A stretch of 64,000 nucleotides of DNA from Puffinus mauretanicus (lineage: Eukaryota; Chordata; Aves; Procellariiformes; Procellariidae). Below the pieces are notes generated by a model that was given only the letters and a program-made list of their open reading frames with translations, was not told where the DNA came from and searched no databases. The stretch spans positions 496,001-560,000 of the forward strand of contig JAJKFH010003493.1 of NCBI GenBank assembly GCA_023333565.1, in the 5' to 3' direction. Of this stretch, positions 52,118-63,589 are shown piece by piece. Made by a program: the position numbers and the translations under genes. The stretch's first letter is position 1, and each line of letters opens with the position of its first letter.

Positions 52118-52200
52118 TACATATATATAGACATACACACATATATGAATGCAGACACAAATACATGTAGAGATATGTATAGTTAGATATATATCTGTAG
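52118..52200. repeat. Imperfect AT/AC-rich simple repeat
   Basis: This is a run of short ATAT, ACAC and GATAT blocks without a clean unit, probably a decayed dinucleotide microsatellite. Confidence 0.6.
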
Positions 52201-52678
52201 CTGTAAATTATAGACATTTACTGAGATCTGTATTTACTGCCTCCTACAAGTCTATTTTACAGTCTAAATTTAGGGAATTTTCTTTCCTTCTTTCAAAAAA
52301 AAAAAAAAAGAAAAAAGGCAGCATCTGGTTTGTATTTTTACAAGTCTATTCAAAAATACCTTCTTTCTGCATGTATCTGCCACTTCAGTACACAAGAATA
52401 AAAATGTAGAATCAGCAAGAAAATTCCTATAGAGTCTGTTTGTAAACAAAAAGTTCCCATCTCCAAAACAGTTGATCTTGTTAGCACTAGGAGGTGGTGA
52501 GAAACTTTTCAGCAGTACATATTTTACCAATAGTGTGGATATACGTCTATATGTATTTTTTTGTCATTTCAAAGATTTCAATTGTATTTTCCATAAAGAA
52601 ATCTTTCTTATTGAAAATAAGTGCACAAGAGTTACATACAGAGGATTTTTTCCAATCTTGTTAATATTAATAGTTCAG

Positions 52679-52732
52679 AAAAAAATATTTTGTCCTGTGT
52701 TCTTTGTGGAACAGGACAAAATACATTTTTTC
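52679..52732. ncRNA. Long hairpin (possible structured RNA or fold-back element)
   Basis: The two arms (about 52,679-52,702 and 52,709-52,732) are near-perfect reverse complements. AAAAAATATTTTGTCCT pairs with AGGACAAAATACATTTTTT, and GTTC pairs with GAAC, around the loop TTTGTG. Two bulges of two bases each interrupt a stem of about 21 pairs. The length is near the lower end for a microRNA precursor, but the outer stem is only A:U pairs and the loop is short. A fold-back (palindromic) mutation or a small MITE remnant is equally possible. No known microRNA was recognised. Confidence 0.35.
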
Positions 52733-53532
52733 TCTTAAAATACAAGCTGGAGACAAATCTATAAAAGACATCAACAAATATCAATCAACAACATTCTTTA
52801 ATGAATCTGTGGGAAAGAATAGCAAGACATAATATATGTGATGTGTAAATGAGTAGTGGATACAGGAAAAAATAACACTAAAACAATATTCACACATAAA
52901 AATCAGAATTCTGAAACCAAACATCTCCAATCTCAAATTTAGGCAGAACTTCTCCATTTCCCCAGACTTTTTGAAAAATGTTTGTTGCAAGTCAGTTGAA
53001 ACATTTTGCGTTATCAGTGCTCTCCACTCTGAGAGGCCCTGCCATTTCTGACCAAGTCAATCAACTACAAACTGTAATTGCCATCCACCAAAAGTCCTCC
53101 CGAAAGGAAAACCTCACTTGGTCAACCTGAACCACCCATGGGCAGTGGCCTTCCACACACTCCACATAAGCCCTCCTGGGTCTGGCAGGCTGCACCCACA
53201 GCATTGTACCTTTGCAGGAGCCAAGCGGAGCCATAGACAGCATTTAACACAATTATCACTGCATCATATATATATTTTTAAATAAAACTACTCTTTGAGG
53301 TAAAATACTGTAAACTACTTCGGCTAAAGTAATACATTACTGGTGACTTTTCCCTACAACCCTTCACAGAAGTTCAATTTCAAAGGTTAATACACAAAAC
53401 AAATACACTGGATACCTCAAAGGCTGAATGTAAAACACATTCGTGGATTTTGTGATTTTTTTTTTTAAAGGCCTGACCAAGTTTTAATGGGCTGTCACAC
53501 AGGAATGATTATGAAAGCGCTACAATGAACTG

Positions 53533-53553
53533 AGCTGATAAGCTGATCTGATC
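53533..53553. promoter_or_regulatory. GATA/CTGAT repeated motif
   Basis: AGCTGATA and AGCTGATC are adjacent, followed by TGATC. The first contains a GATAAG-type GATA-factor site. The surrounding 150 bases (53,490-53,640) are free of simple repeats. A regulatory role is only a guess. Confidence 0.2.
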
Positions 53554-55295
53554 GGAATTAACTGCATGTGATTGCTGCTTTGAAAAGCTGGCCTAAAGAG
53601 GCAGCATTGAAAGCAATCTCACAAGTCACTGGTACCGCTTGCCTCAGCTATAAGTAAGCACAGATGGTGAGAAAAGTTAATTAAGAGACGTATTTGTTTG
53701 GGGGTTTGAAATTTCCACCCTCTCTTCCCCGAAGAAGCTGAGCCACAGTGAAAATGTGTTTTACGTTTGCGGCCTAATAAGTTCATGTTTTGGAGGCTCT
53801 GTTCCTGTAGATGGAGGTAATAGATAAACAGAATAAATAATTTATGTCAGCAGTTAGCATATGGATTTGCACTTGATCACTAAGCTACTCATTGCACCTG
53901 ATAGCTACAACATCTTGTCAATTAAAAATATTCCTTTCTCCACAAGTCTTCATTTACTTTCCTCCTACCTGGCACAGCTTTTCTCTTATACCACAACTGA
54001 CACCCAGCAACGGAGATGTCATCCTTTTCATTCTCACTTCAATGACTGCCTCTTTCATTTGCTCCCTCACTTCTTCTTGCAGGATTTCATAAAGAACATA
54101 TCAGCAATTACAAAAAATAGCTTCTGGTGATAAACCTTTTTTTTCTCCTGGTTGGGAACTCTCTTTGCTGCCTCTCTCCAGCCCACACTTGAGCTTTTCC
54201 CCAGATCTTCTGAAGCTGGGGCTATGACAATGCTCTGTAAAGTGATCCCCATTTTTAGAGGATCAAAACTCTTTATATACTGTAATACTGTGACCAATGT
54301 GTCATGTAGCAGACATTTTGTTCGATGGTCCTTCAACAGTGTATGACTCTTTGGACTCATTTCCATTTTTTATCCCTGAGGCTACTATAGCACATTGGCC
54401 TGTGGCATCAAAGAAATAGTGGCTGAAGAATGGTAGAGATCAATCTCATATGAAAGACCCTTGAAAGTAAGAAAGGGTTAATGCTAAGGACAGAGAAAAC
54501 GAAGATTTCAGAACTTCAAGTGAAATTGAGAGGTTCTTAGAGAGACATTTCCAATTCATGCCTACTGTACTATTTATTTCCTTTTCCATCATTGCTGATT
54601 ATAAGGATGTGCATGTGTAAAAGGAAGTTTCTTCATCTCTAATCAGACCAGCTCTATTCCATGAATCCACAATCCACTGTTCGTGACGTTACAAAATGAA
54701 TCAGGCAGGAGGCTCAAGCCAGATCAGAAAGTGACAGCTTCTGTTTAAACAGGTATCTTGGAAATTAGTGATGATAGAGGACAGTATTATATGCATAAGC
54801 ATTTAACTTTTAGCACTGTCTCATTCGCTAAATAAAGGTGCAACAGAATTACTCACTGGAAAGATCTTGGTATAAAAAAAAAAAATAAATTGGAGTGCTG
54901 ATCTGTTCTACTTACATTTCTAGAGAAATAAAGGCCTGTTTTGAATAGGGCACCCACACACTATATGTATTCAACACTCTCTGGATTTAAGGAAAGTTGC
55001 TTCTTAAAACATTATCTTTGCATTATAGTCTATGGTCACATAATTTATGGTCTATCTTAAGAATTTAGCATGTATCAGTATATTGCTTCTGTCAGTCTTA
55101 CATCTGTGCTATAGAACTGATTTTGAGTAGGATATTACACTTACAAGAATGTGTTCCTTAACTAGGTTTATATTTCAGATGACAGGATTACATCACAAGA
55201 TTAGAGATTGACACCCAAGACCAGCCCTGCATTGAGAGCCTTCCTACGTCATTATGCAAGGATTTTAGCCAAAAACTTGATCTGTGTACATAAAT

Positions 55296-55364
55296 ATACA
55301 TACACAAACTAATAATTTAGCCATTAGAGAGATATATGTATACATACAAATTAATAATTGAGCC
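55296..55364. repeat. Diverged tandem duplication, period about 43
   Basis: ATACATACACAAACTAATAA then TTTAGCC (55,296-55,322) recurs as ATACATACAAATTAATAA then TTGAGCC (55,340-55,364), with a two-base gap and few substitutions. It is an old local duplication. Confidence 0.65.
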
Positions 55365-58300
55365 TCAGATTCCCAGGTGGTCCCTAAACATTGTATTATC
55401 TAATCACATAAAAATGGCAGGTTTTCTAATTTTATAAATGTATACAAAATAAGTTGTTAAAAAAGTCAATCATTGAGAGCTCAGTACAGATGTTAATCCA
55501 ATTTGTGTGGTAATGATCAAAACAGTCAGTTTACATAAAGCATTACAGCTGTGCAATTTTGTAGTCCTGCAGCTCTGTCATCAGCCACGAGGGTTACCTA
55601 CCTGCCACTGGAAGTTTTTCTGACGGACTCTGCACAGTCATGCTGATAGGGAGTAGGACCTTCTATTAGTGTTGCCCACAGTGACAGCCTTGCTCCTTTT
55701 CTGCTTTTCTGTCCAAGGATTGTCAGCGGGAAAGTGTAAAGGGAGCTATAGCTCCTTCTACTGGGTCTTAAGATTCCTAAGATTAAAGATTTGAGATCCT
55801 ACGAGGGCTCAGAGATGTGAGTGAAAGAAGGCCAGTAGCATCTGATAGAGCTCTGTGTCACTTTTTTTTTTTAATTCTGCTTTGCACATTCCCACTAACA
55901 GCAGAATTTCAGAAGCAATCCCGCATTTAAAGTTAGCAGAAAGAAGTCTGGGGACAGACTGTTAGAATGGGGACAGAAGTACTGCTAAGCAAACTGATTG
56001 TCTGATCCACATATGACATCTCAGATGTAACAGCTTGTAAACATTATCTGTAGAGCTCCAAATAATAACTTTACAGATTTAACCAATCATGCTTTGAAGG
56101 CTGTCACTGATCTAGTGGAGCATGACCAAATCCCGTTAGAGTGCAGAATAGATTCTAGCGGAAAGTCTTACATATGCTGAGTTGCATATCTAGATAAGGA
56201 ATGCGAAGACATCACATATGCTACAGAGATGTATGCACATGAAGAAATTAATACATGCAACTAAATTCATCGTCCCATGGGCCTACAACAAAGGTTTCAA
56301 ACTCTGCAGCGTAACTCACTCTGCCACAGTACTTGTGCTTCATCAAAGAATATCACACTGACAAATTCCTTCGTAAGTATGGACTGACTTCTACATAAGT
56401 GAGTGTGGCAGTATCTGTGACTGCTACGTGAATATTCAAGAAAGGCACAAGAGACTCCCTTACAATTTCAACTGAAATAGTCAAAAGCAGGTAAGATCTG
56501 TGTTTTGTTTGCCTACTGTACACATGTACTTCTTTAAAATTACAGCACAATCTAAGTAGTCAATTGTTAGAGTTAATTCACTGAACGAGATTTCCTAAGA
56601 TCTGCTGAAATTCTATCGTCCTTCCAGCAAAATGTGGAGAAAGGAAAACTAAGTGAGTCTTTGAGACAGTGGAAAAAGCATGAGTAGGAAACCTGCACAG
56701 ATGTGAAAGTGCTCAAAGGACTGCTCCTATCTTGCCCAGTGGGGATAATCAGAATTTGACTATTTTTTTTTCTTCCTTGTGTGAAGAAAGTTCAAGAGAA
56801 AAGCATGTTATATGGCTAGGTGTCTCCTCCTATTCTGAGCATTACACGCTGTATTTCTCTAGCTGCAAGCCTCTGCATGTGAATGCCAGGGGAATTTCTA
56901 GCCCCTAATATCAAAAACAAATCGTCATATTCTTTGTAAGGGCCATCTACCACATTATCACTCATATTAGTATACACAGAGCCTACAGGGTATCCTGCCT
57001 CCCAGTATAGCTAGGAGAAGTTAGCATCTTCTTGTTTGCTCAAAAACTGCATTGCACTGTTGACTGTGATGATATGCAGTCTTTTTTTCCCCTTAGATAA
57101 CTCCAAGAGCTGAAAAATTACTCTGTTTAAACAAACTTCCTGTTCTTTTCTTTCCTAGGGTGAAAAGACTGCTTTTAATCAACGAATGCGGCACTATGGA
57201 AGAGAGATGCAGAAGTGTGCTCTCAGATAAAATAAAATAAAACCCCCACCTTTGGCTCAGACATATTTCTCAGGACCAGCCAGAGTCATAAGGGTCTCTT
57301 AACACTGCACTTTGTATGATATTTTTTCTTTCATTTAGAAAAAAAATGAATTAGGGGATTTTTTTTTTGAGTTACATTTGGCCCAATTAACATGAATCTT
57401 TTTTGTCTCCTTCAGCTTTTCTCCAAACAGTAGAGAAATCCAAAGCTTTTCTCTTGGCTCTCTCTCCAGGGACTAATATCTTTAAGTACTTCAAGGCTAG
57501 ATCCAACTCCCTGACATTTGTCTGCCTTGAACTTGCAAAGCGCTCGTAAGTTTGTTAGCCTCCAAAGCGTCAAGAAACTACAACGATCTTTAGACATATT
57601 CCACGTGGGAGGTTTTGCAGAAACAGCTTCATACAGCAATAAAACCTACAGCTTGTTCTGGTGAACCTGTGTCAGATGAGGGCAAATAAAATCCTCTGAA
57701 ATATAGTAGATATCCAGTTGAGCATGTTACACTGGGAAGATTCACATATAAAGGAGCTCCTCCGTATCCAGCTTTTATTGTTGTCGTTTGCCATAAAACT
57801 GTTGGTTTGAGCCCAGATTAAACAAATCTAAGTTAGAAAGAGGAACCAGGCTAATTCTAACTTCATCATCTACACTGCAACAGATATTCAGGGAAATATT
57901 ACGCCATTGTTTTCTCTTGGAAAACTTGACCTTCATCTGATTCTGCAGGAGGGAGGAGCTGAGTTTGCTGGAGTGCCTTGCCCGAGCCCCGTGTATGGCC
58001 TCACCGTGAGAGCATGCAGAAGTAGGGAAGGTATGGAAAAAGTATGCGATCACAGTGGTAGGCACTGCAATGGCAGCTAACCTGTTACAGCTTCTTACCA
58101 CCAGCCTAGGAAATTGGTCCAGTTATCTGCTGAGTAGCACCGCAGCAGAGCTCCTCAGACGAGCAGGAGCCAAGAAATGTGCCAAGTTTTGACACTGAGG
58201 GCAGGACAAATTGAACAATTTAGTTACTTATCTTGTACTTATCTACTTGGTTTTGGCATTTCTCATCTGCACAAAGGTTTATGCAACTCTGGCTATTCTG

Positions 58301-59961
58301 AAATCTCTACTTACCAGCAATCAGCTAAATTGACTTCCAGACTGAAGTATCGTTTCCAACAACTACATATTAAGGTGCTCAACGAAACAAATATCGTACA
58401 GGTAAAGCAGTTCTAGTTGAGGTACCATCAGCTTCAGTCTAAACAAAGGAAAGAGGAACTCCTGAATTAGCCTAAAAAAGACTCCTGTGCCTTGACTGAC
58501 ATTTTAATTCATATGGATACAAAGACGTCTCCATTTTCAAACCATCTTACAGAAAGTATAGCATTCTTTTTGTATGCTCTTTTGCTTAGCAGAGTCAAAG
58601 CTTGACTCACAGAGAGGCTAGTGTTTATTCTAAATGATCAAAGTTAAGGAGCAGTTAATGACTTGAATACCCATAGTTTAAGTTAAATTAAGCTGTACCG
58701 GGACTCTTTTTGAGCCATCATTCAAAACGAGGAAAATATCTGTGCCCTTCCAATGCCAAATACCTTTTTTTCCTTCACAACAGTTTTTATCGTTTTCAAT
58801 GACACTGTAATGGAATTGAGCAAACAGCAGAATCCATAGAGATGTTTAATTCATTCTGAGATCTCACTACCTCAGAAAAGAGATAAGATTTTACAATTTT
58901 ATTCCCCTCCTTTATTTCAATTACCATGTTAATGCTTGAGACAATTCCTAACCCAAACTTCTGGCCAAAAGTCTGTTGGCAGGTAAGATAACAGATCTAA
59001 ATCAATTCACAAACATCTTACAATAAGATTGCATAGCACAATTTTCCCTCTGTAGTAAAAGCTGCACTTTCCCCTATTTTCCTACTGGAATTCCCTATAG
59101 GATGGCAAAACTTCATTACACACACATGACAGGATGTTAAGATAGTACATCCTTTAAGAAGTTCTAACAATATCCAACACTAAGTTCAAATCCAAACATT
59201 AAAACAACAAAGTATAGAGTGGGAAAAAAGGAAGATTGCTTACACTAACGAGGTCTTCCCCAGTTAACTCTCTCTGAGTCTTTCAAAATCAGAAACTAGA
59301 AGCATGAAAGGTCTCTGCTATAAGCAGTCTGCTACACCAATATGACAAAAACCACCATCAGCCTTCAGTTGTGACCCTTTCATGGTTGTCAAAGTAAAAC
59401 ACACAGCAACTGTGAGCCCTCCTCCCCATTCTTTTTGGCCACCAGTTCATGCAAATTACAGAAGACCAGTAGTCTTTGCTTAGCAACAAGATTGCATGTT
59501 CACTACTGATCACATTAATAATAAAGTAGTGAATACTAACAAATCTAACGATGAGAAGAGATGCCCTCCTTCACTGACTCATGCATACAATTTAAAATCT
59601 CTGAAATAGAAAGAATAATTCATTCATCTAACAGACTCACTAGAAACAGAAAAGAAGCCATCAATAACACTGCTTTCCAGCCCACATCCCTGACATTGAA
59701 ACCCAGGCACACAACAGTAATTTCATGTGAGGAGAAGGATGGCTAAATGTACAAAAATATATGTATTTCTACTGAGCCCTGAAACTTTCACATTTGCTTA
59801 CGTCTTAGACTCATTCTAATATTTTCTAGAGTTACGGTTAAAACACATGAGCTGTCCTGACTGCCGTGGGACACAAAGAGCGCTGGCGAAGTGTGCTGAG
59901 CACCTCCACCTCCCAGGGAATCATACAGCTCATTCAGGTAACTGCAGAAAAGGTTGTAATT

Positions 59962-59967
59962 ACTTAC
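59962..59967 (-). promoter_or_regulatory. Splice donor of the candidate 60-kb exon
   Basis: The minus strand reads GCT|GTAAGT, a perfect match to the intronic consensus. The coding character of the frame drops after this point, although it stays open for another 60 codons. Confidence 0.6.
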
Positions 59968-60141
59968 AGCAGGATGTCCAGCACAGTAGGTGTAGCTAGC
60001 ATGAGACTGGTAGTGCAAGCTTGCTCTTGGAAAGGTGTACGTATTCCAAGCAGGTTGGCTGCTATTCCACTGGGAGCTAAAGCCAGGGCTCATGGTCACT
60101 CTCGATTTACTGTTTTGGTATGTTCTCACTGTGGAGCTGGA
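59968..60141 (-). CDS. Probable coding exon of unidentified gene or upstream RBMS3 exon
   Basis: This is a 174-base, 58-codon exon. The minus strand upstream reads TTTCTTTCTTTTTTGATAG, a strong acceptor. The downstream boundary is GCT|GTAAGT, a consensus donor. The frame is open across the exon and enters and leaves in phase 0. It starts SSSTVRTYQNSKSRV and ends SYTYCAGHPA. The peptide is rich in Ser, Tyr, Trp and Gln, unlike chance translation of AT-rich DNA. Codon 17 is an ATG (60,091-60,093) with A at -3, and an in-frame TAG lies just upstream of the acceptor. It could therefore instead be a first coding exon giving 42 residues. It has the same strand and phase as RBMS3 exon 1, so splicing to RBMS3 exon 2 would keep frame. 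If the donor is unused, the frame runs on to a stop at 59,788. I do not recognise the protein and see no known domain. Confidence 0.6.
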
Positions 60142-60163
60142 CTATCAAAAAAGAAAGAAATGC
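60142..60163 (-). promoter_or_regulatory. Polypyrimidine tract and acceptor of the candidate 60-kb exon
   Basis: On the minus strand an uninterrupted pyrimidine-rich run (TTTCTTTCTTTTTT) is followed by GATAG and the exon. TAG is an accepted 3' splice-site triplet. It also puts an in-frame stop just before the exon. Confidence 0.55.
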
Positions 60164-61389
60164 AACGTAAAAATAGCTTTTAGAGCAGAATACAAACAAT
60201 GCAGCTACATATCATCATTGTGCATATACATACTGCCACACGGTCTGGAACAAACTTGAATGTTTCCTGTAAGGAACCGGGAAAAGCAAAAAATTGATTC
60301 CTTCAAAGCTATCAGTGAAACAGCTATGTCGCTGTAATGCCCAAAAGAAAGACTGATGACTGTTAGACTTCAGGCTGGGATGCAAATCAAATGGGCAATG
60401 GATAAGTGATACAATATGGGAATATTCTGAAAATGTGTAGAGGGTGCAATCCTGCAAGATTAATAGTTGAAACTTCCATACTTATTTATTATAATGAACT
60501 AAATATTGACATTTACTGAGCTCCTGATCAGCTATGTCCATTTTATAGTAAATGGCAGTTTGGGGCCAATGTTTAGATATATTTCTTGAAGTCTTGAAAT
60601 CCCATCTAGTGGCTAGGTAAGGCCAAGCCGTCACAAAGCTACCCCTACATTTCAAATAAGTAACCTTCTAAACGGACTATGAAACTTCATGACATTTTTT
60701 ATTACTTAAAATGCAGAAGAAAAAAAAAAAAAGCAAAATCTTAAATCAATTTTTTTTAAGTTAATTCAATGACTTCATCTTAAAGTAACCCAGACTATGG
60801 ATGTGTAATTCACTTTCATTCTTTCTGGCTTTCTCTCATTTTACTTTATTTTAACTGCAGTTTTCTGCTTCTAGTCCTCATTTTATAAAAAATATTTCTA
60901 ATAAATGCTTGCACTGATAGGGGTGGCTTATTAGGACAGGGGAAAAAAAAAATTTCAAAAAGAGTAGAAGATGCATTAGAACTGGATGCATTTTTAGCAG
61001 ATATTTAGGTTGGTCTTCAAAGACATGCAAATGTACTTTTTCCTCCAGATTCTGTTCTGCATTTGGATTTTGCTTGCTTTCTTTTTATTGGCAAAGCTGT
61101 TCTCAATATCCCATGCAAATTTACACCAACTAATTGTAATTATTATAAACCTGAAACTGTTCTTTTTAAAGCATTAAATTCACAGTGACCTTAGTAATAC
61201 AGTGAAAGCTTGACAAATATGAACACAAATAAGATTTCTTAGAAATGCTTATAAATGTCCCTGTTAGTAAATTGATGCTATCAATATCAAAAGCTATATT
61301 CAAGAATGATGCTTCATTTATTTTTACCCTCTTTTCAAAGACAACTTTTATACACGATATGTGTAGCATTAACCAAATATCAATATGGG

Positions 61390-61490
61390 CCACCATCGAA
61401 CAAGGTGTTTCGCACGGTCCAAGACCATCTTTACCCCAAAGTGCTTACAAGATAAATGAGAAGGTCAGCGAAAGGATGAAAGAGCAGGGT
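61390..61490 (+). repeat. SINE fossil with amniote 3' tail, sense orientation
   Basis: CACGGTCCAAGACCATCTTTACCCCAAAGTGCTTACAAGATAAATGAGAAGGTCAGCGAAAGG resembles the sauropsid MIR-type segment GACGGTCCCTGCCCCAAAGAGCTTACAATCTAAG and the A/G-rich sequence after it. It is the opposite orientation of the tail at 50.9 kb. Related sequence may extend to about 61,600. A 145-codon frame that overlaps it is therefore not called as a gene. Confidence 0.45.
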
Positions 61491-62505
61491 CTGATGCAGA
61501 AGCAGAGAAAACAGCTTTGTAAACATGCCTTTCAGTTTCATTTCAATGCTTCAGCTACTTTCATTGGGAGAGGATTAGTGAAATGGGAGGAAAAGGGGAC
61601 AGAGAGAAGACATACAAAAAGGTTTCAAGGACACATTCTAGCTATAAAAATATATACCCTGTATAATCTTTCCAATATTTAATACTGTATTTAGATGAGC
61701 TGGTTGCAGAAACGACAGGCCACATTGGCATCAGCTGAACATGCCCTCTTTATTTCATTTAATTTTCAGAAGTTTAAGTACACAAAGTTTGCCTCGCTTA
61801 TCAATTGCTGTATAAACTTTAAGTTCAAGAAAAGGCCACACGACTTCCTGCATGTGTTTATTTCCTGCGCCACCGATTAGGAAGCCTGAAAAGAGCAGTT
61901 TCCGCTCGCCAGTTCTCAATATCTCGACAGATTTGCCTCCCGCCCCCACCCCTAAGCGAAGGATTCCTGCGGTGTGATTTCTAAAGATTTAACTTACGAC
62001 TAGCTGAACACAAAGTGTATGAATGAACACTAAAACCCACAGTAAACTCTCATTAGTCACTGTGTGTGACAAGTGGTTACTTTGTTCTTACAAAAGGCTT
62101 TAGGGAAGAAAAAAATCTGCCCCTACAGTTAAAGGGGCTTATTTGAAATAAATCTTTTTGTATGAATTTAAATGATGACAAATCAAAGGAAAGAGGCTAT
62201 GGCTACACCTAGAAAAAAAATGAAGGGTTTTAATAGGTTTTTTTTCTTTTTTTTTCCTTCCCCTTTTACCCTCTTTCCCCAAGGAGCAGAAACTGCATTT
62301 TCTTTCCTTTGACGTATTACTTATCTTTCAGATCGCTCTCAAAGACAAACCTCTCTTTCTGGGCCCTGATAAACTTGCTTCTACATGACAGATGAAGGCT
62401 AGGTTTTGTTTTGGACAGATCAGGTAGGTTTTTAGCCATAACGTACTTCTCCATGTACATTTCTCCCCTTTATAAACATCAGGTATTCAAGTGTGGCTGC
62501 TTATT

Positions 62506-62523
62506 AACTCCTCTTGAGGAGTT
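62506..62523. repeat. 18-base perfect inverted repeat
   Basis: AACTCCTC and GAGGAGTT are exact reverse complements around TT. It could be a binding site for a dimeric factor or simply chance. Confidence 0.6.
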
Positions 62524-63589
62524 CATCCCCGGCTGAATATTCTGTGAATATTGAGCTGCTGTATCCTAACAATAGCTTCGCTCCTTCCTATTATTTCTGG
62601 TGGGTCTGCATTGTATGGACCAGTGGAAAATATCTGTGGCTGATGGGATGTGAAGATGCATTGTCAGCTGTGATAATTGTTAACTGATTTATTTTCACTA
62701 TGGCAGTGAACTCCACTACAGTAAGGAGAGACGTGCTATTAGCTCTATACAGATGTGCACAATACCTGTTCCTGTATTAGAGAACAGGAGCCAAAATAAG
62801 TCTGTTTTTTAAACGGCCTGCCTCAGGTGCTGAACAACCTTCTGCCTGTTGACTGAATTTTGTTTCGTGCTTGTGTGCCACACAAAATGCCTCCCCTTAT
62901 CTGCCACTGTGCTGGAGGCACGGTTCAGCCCTGGCGCTAAATCCAGGCACAGAGATGAGCCCCTCTGCCCCGCTTCTGTTCTTCCACCCAGCTCCCACCT
63001 CATGGCATTAGAAATGGTGAGCCATTCAGACCTTCAAGGATGCAGGTCCCGTGCAGGTCACTCGGGACGCAGAGGCAGGAAGCAAGACCCCACGTACCCG
63101 GGGGCAGCTGGGCGGCCGTAGGAGGGAGGTCCCTGTGAGGAGAGCCCTCTGCTCTGAACAGCTTCGTAGGGGGGCTACTATTGCTGACCCGATAAAAGCT
63201 TCTCTCCTTCTGCTGGCTTATCTCCAGAAAAAAACCAAACCAAACCAAAACAAAAGTCAATACACAAAAACACTCCCAGGATAATGGGCTTTGAAATCTT
63301 GAAGCCATCCAGGTGGTCAGCCAGAGAAGAGAGACATCTGCACCGCCAGCCACCAAGTCCCGGGACAGCCTGATCACCTCGCGGCTCTACCCTAGGGTGG
63401 TTGGGGAGCTAAGACATGAGATCAGGGACTGCAAAAGTCGACGTGTTGAATTCAAGGTGTCCTCTGAACAACAAAACACTTCACATCTCTGCAGCCTTCC
63501 CAGCTCAGCGCAGAGGCGCCTGTGGGAAAGACGCTGGGCCAACTGGTGGAGCTGGGAGGGGAAAATGGTGCACGGGGGGCAGGTGTCCA

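Larger units (their letters stand above)
49937..59787. other. Upstream flank of RBMS3, distal part
   Basis: No gene is supported between the CR1 fragment and the candidate exon near 60 kb. The stretch holds one SINE fossil (50.7 kb), an A15 run (52,295-52,309), an imperfect AT/AC-rich tract (52,118-52,200), a strong hairpin (52.7 kb) and a diverged duplication (55.3 kb). A 139-codon frame at 49,982-50,401 (minus) has no protein-like signature. Confidence 0.5.

Noticed and set aside
57775..58101. 108-codon minus-strand frame, considered as a second exon of the 60-kb gene
   Set aside because: No convincing acceptor was found and the peptide does not continue the style of the 60-kb exon. It cannot be excluded without RNA data.
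61245..61682. 145-codon frame on the plus strand
   Set aside because: It overlaps a SINE fossil (61,390-61,490), has no Kozak-supported start and resembles no protein I know.
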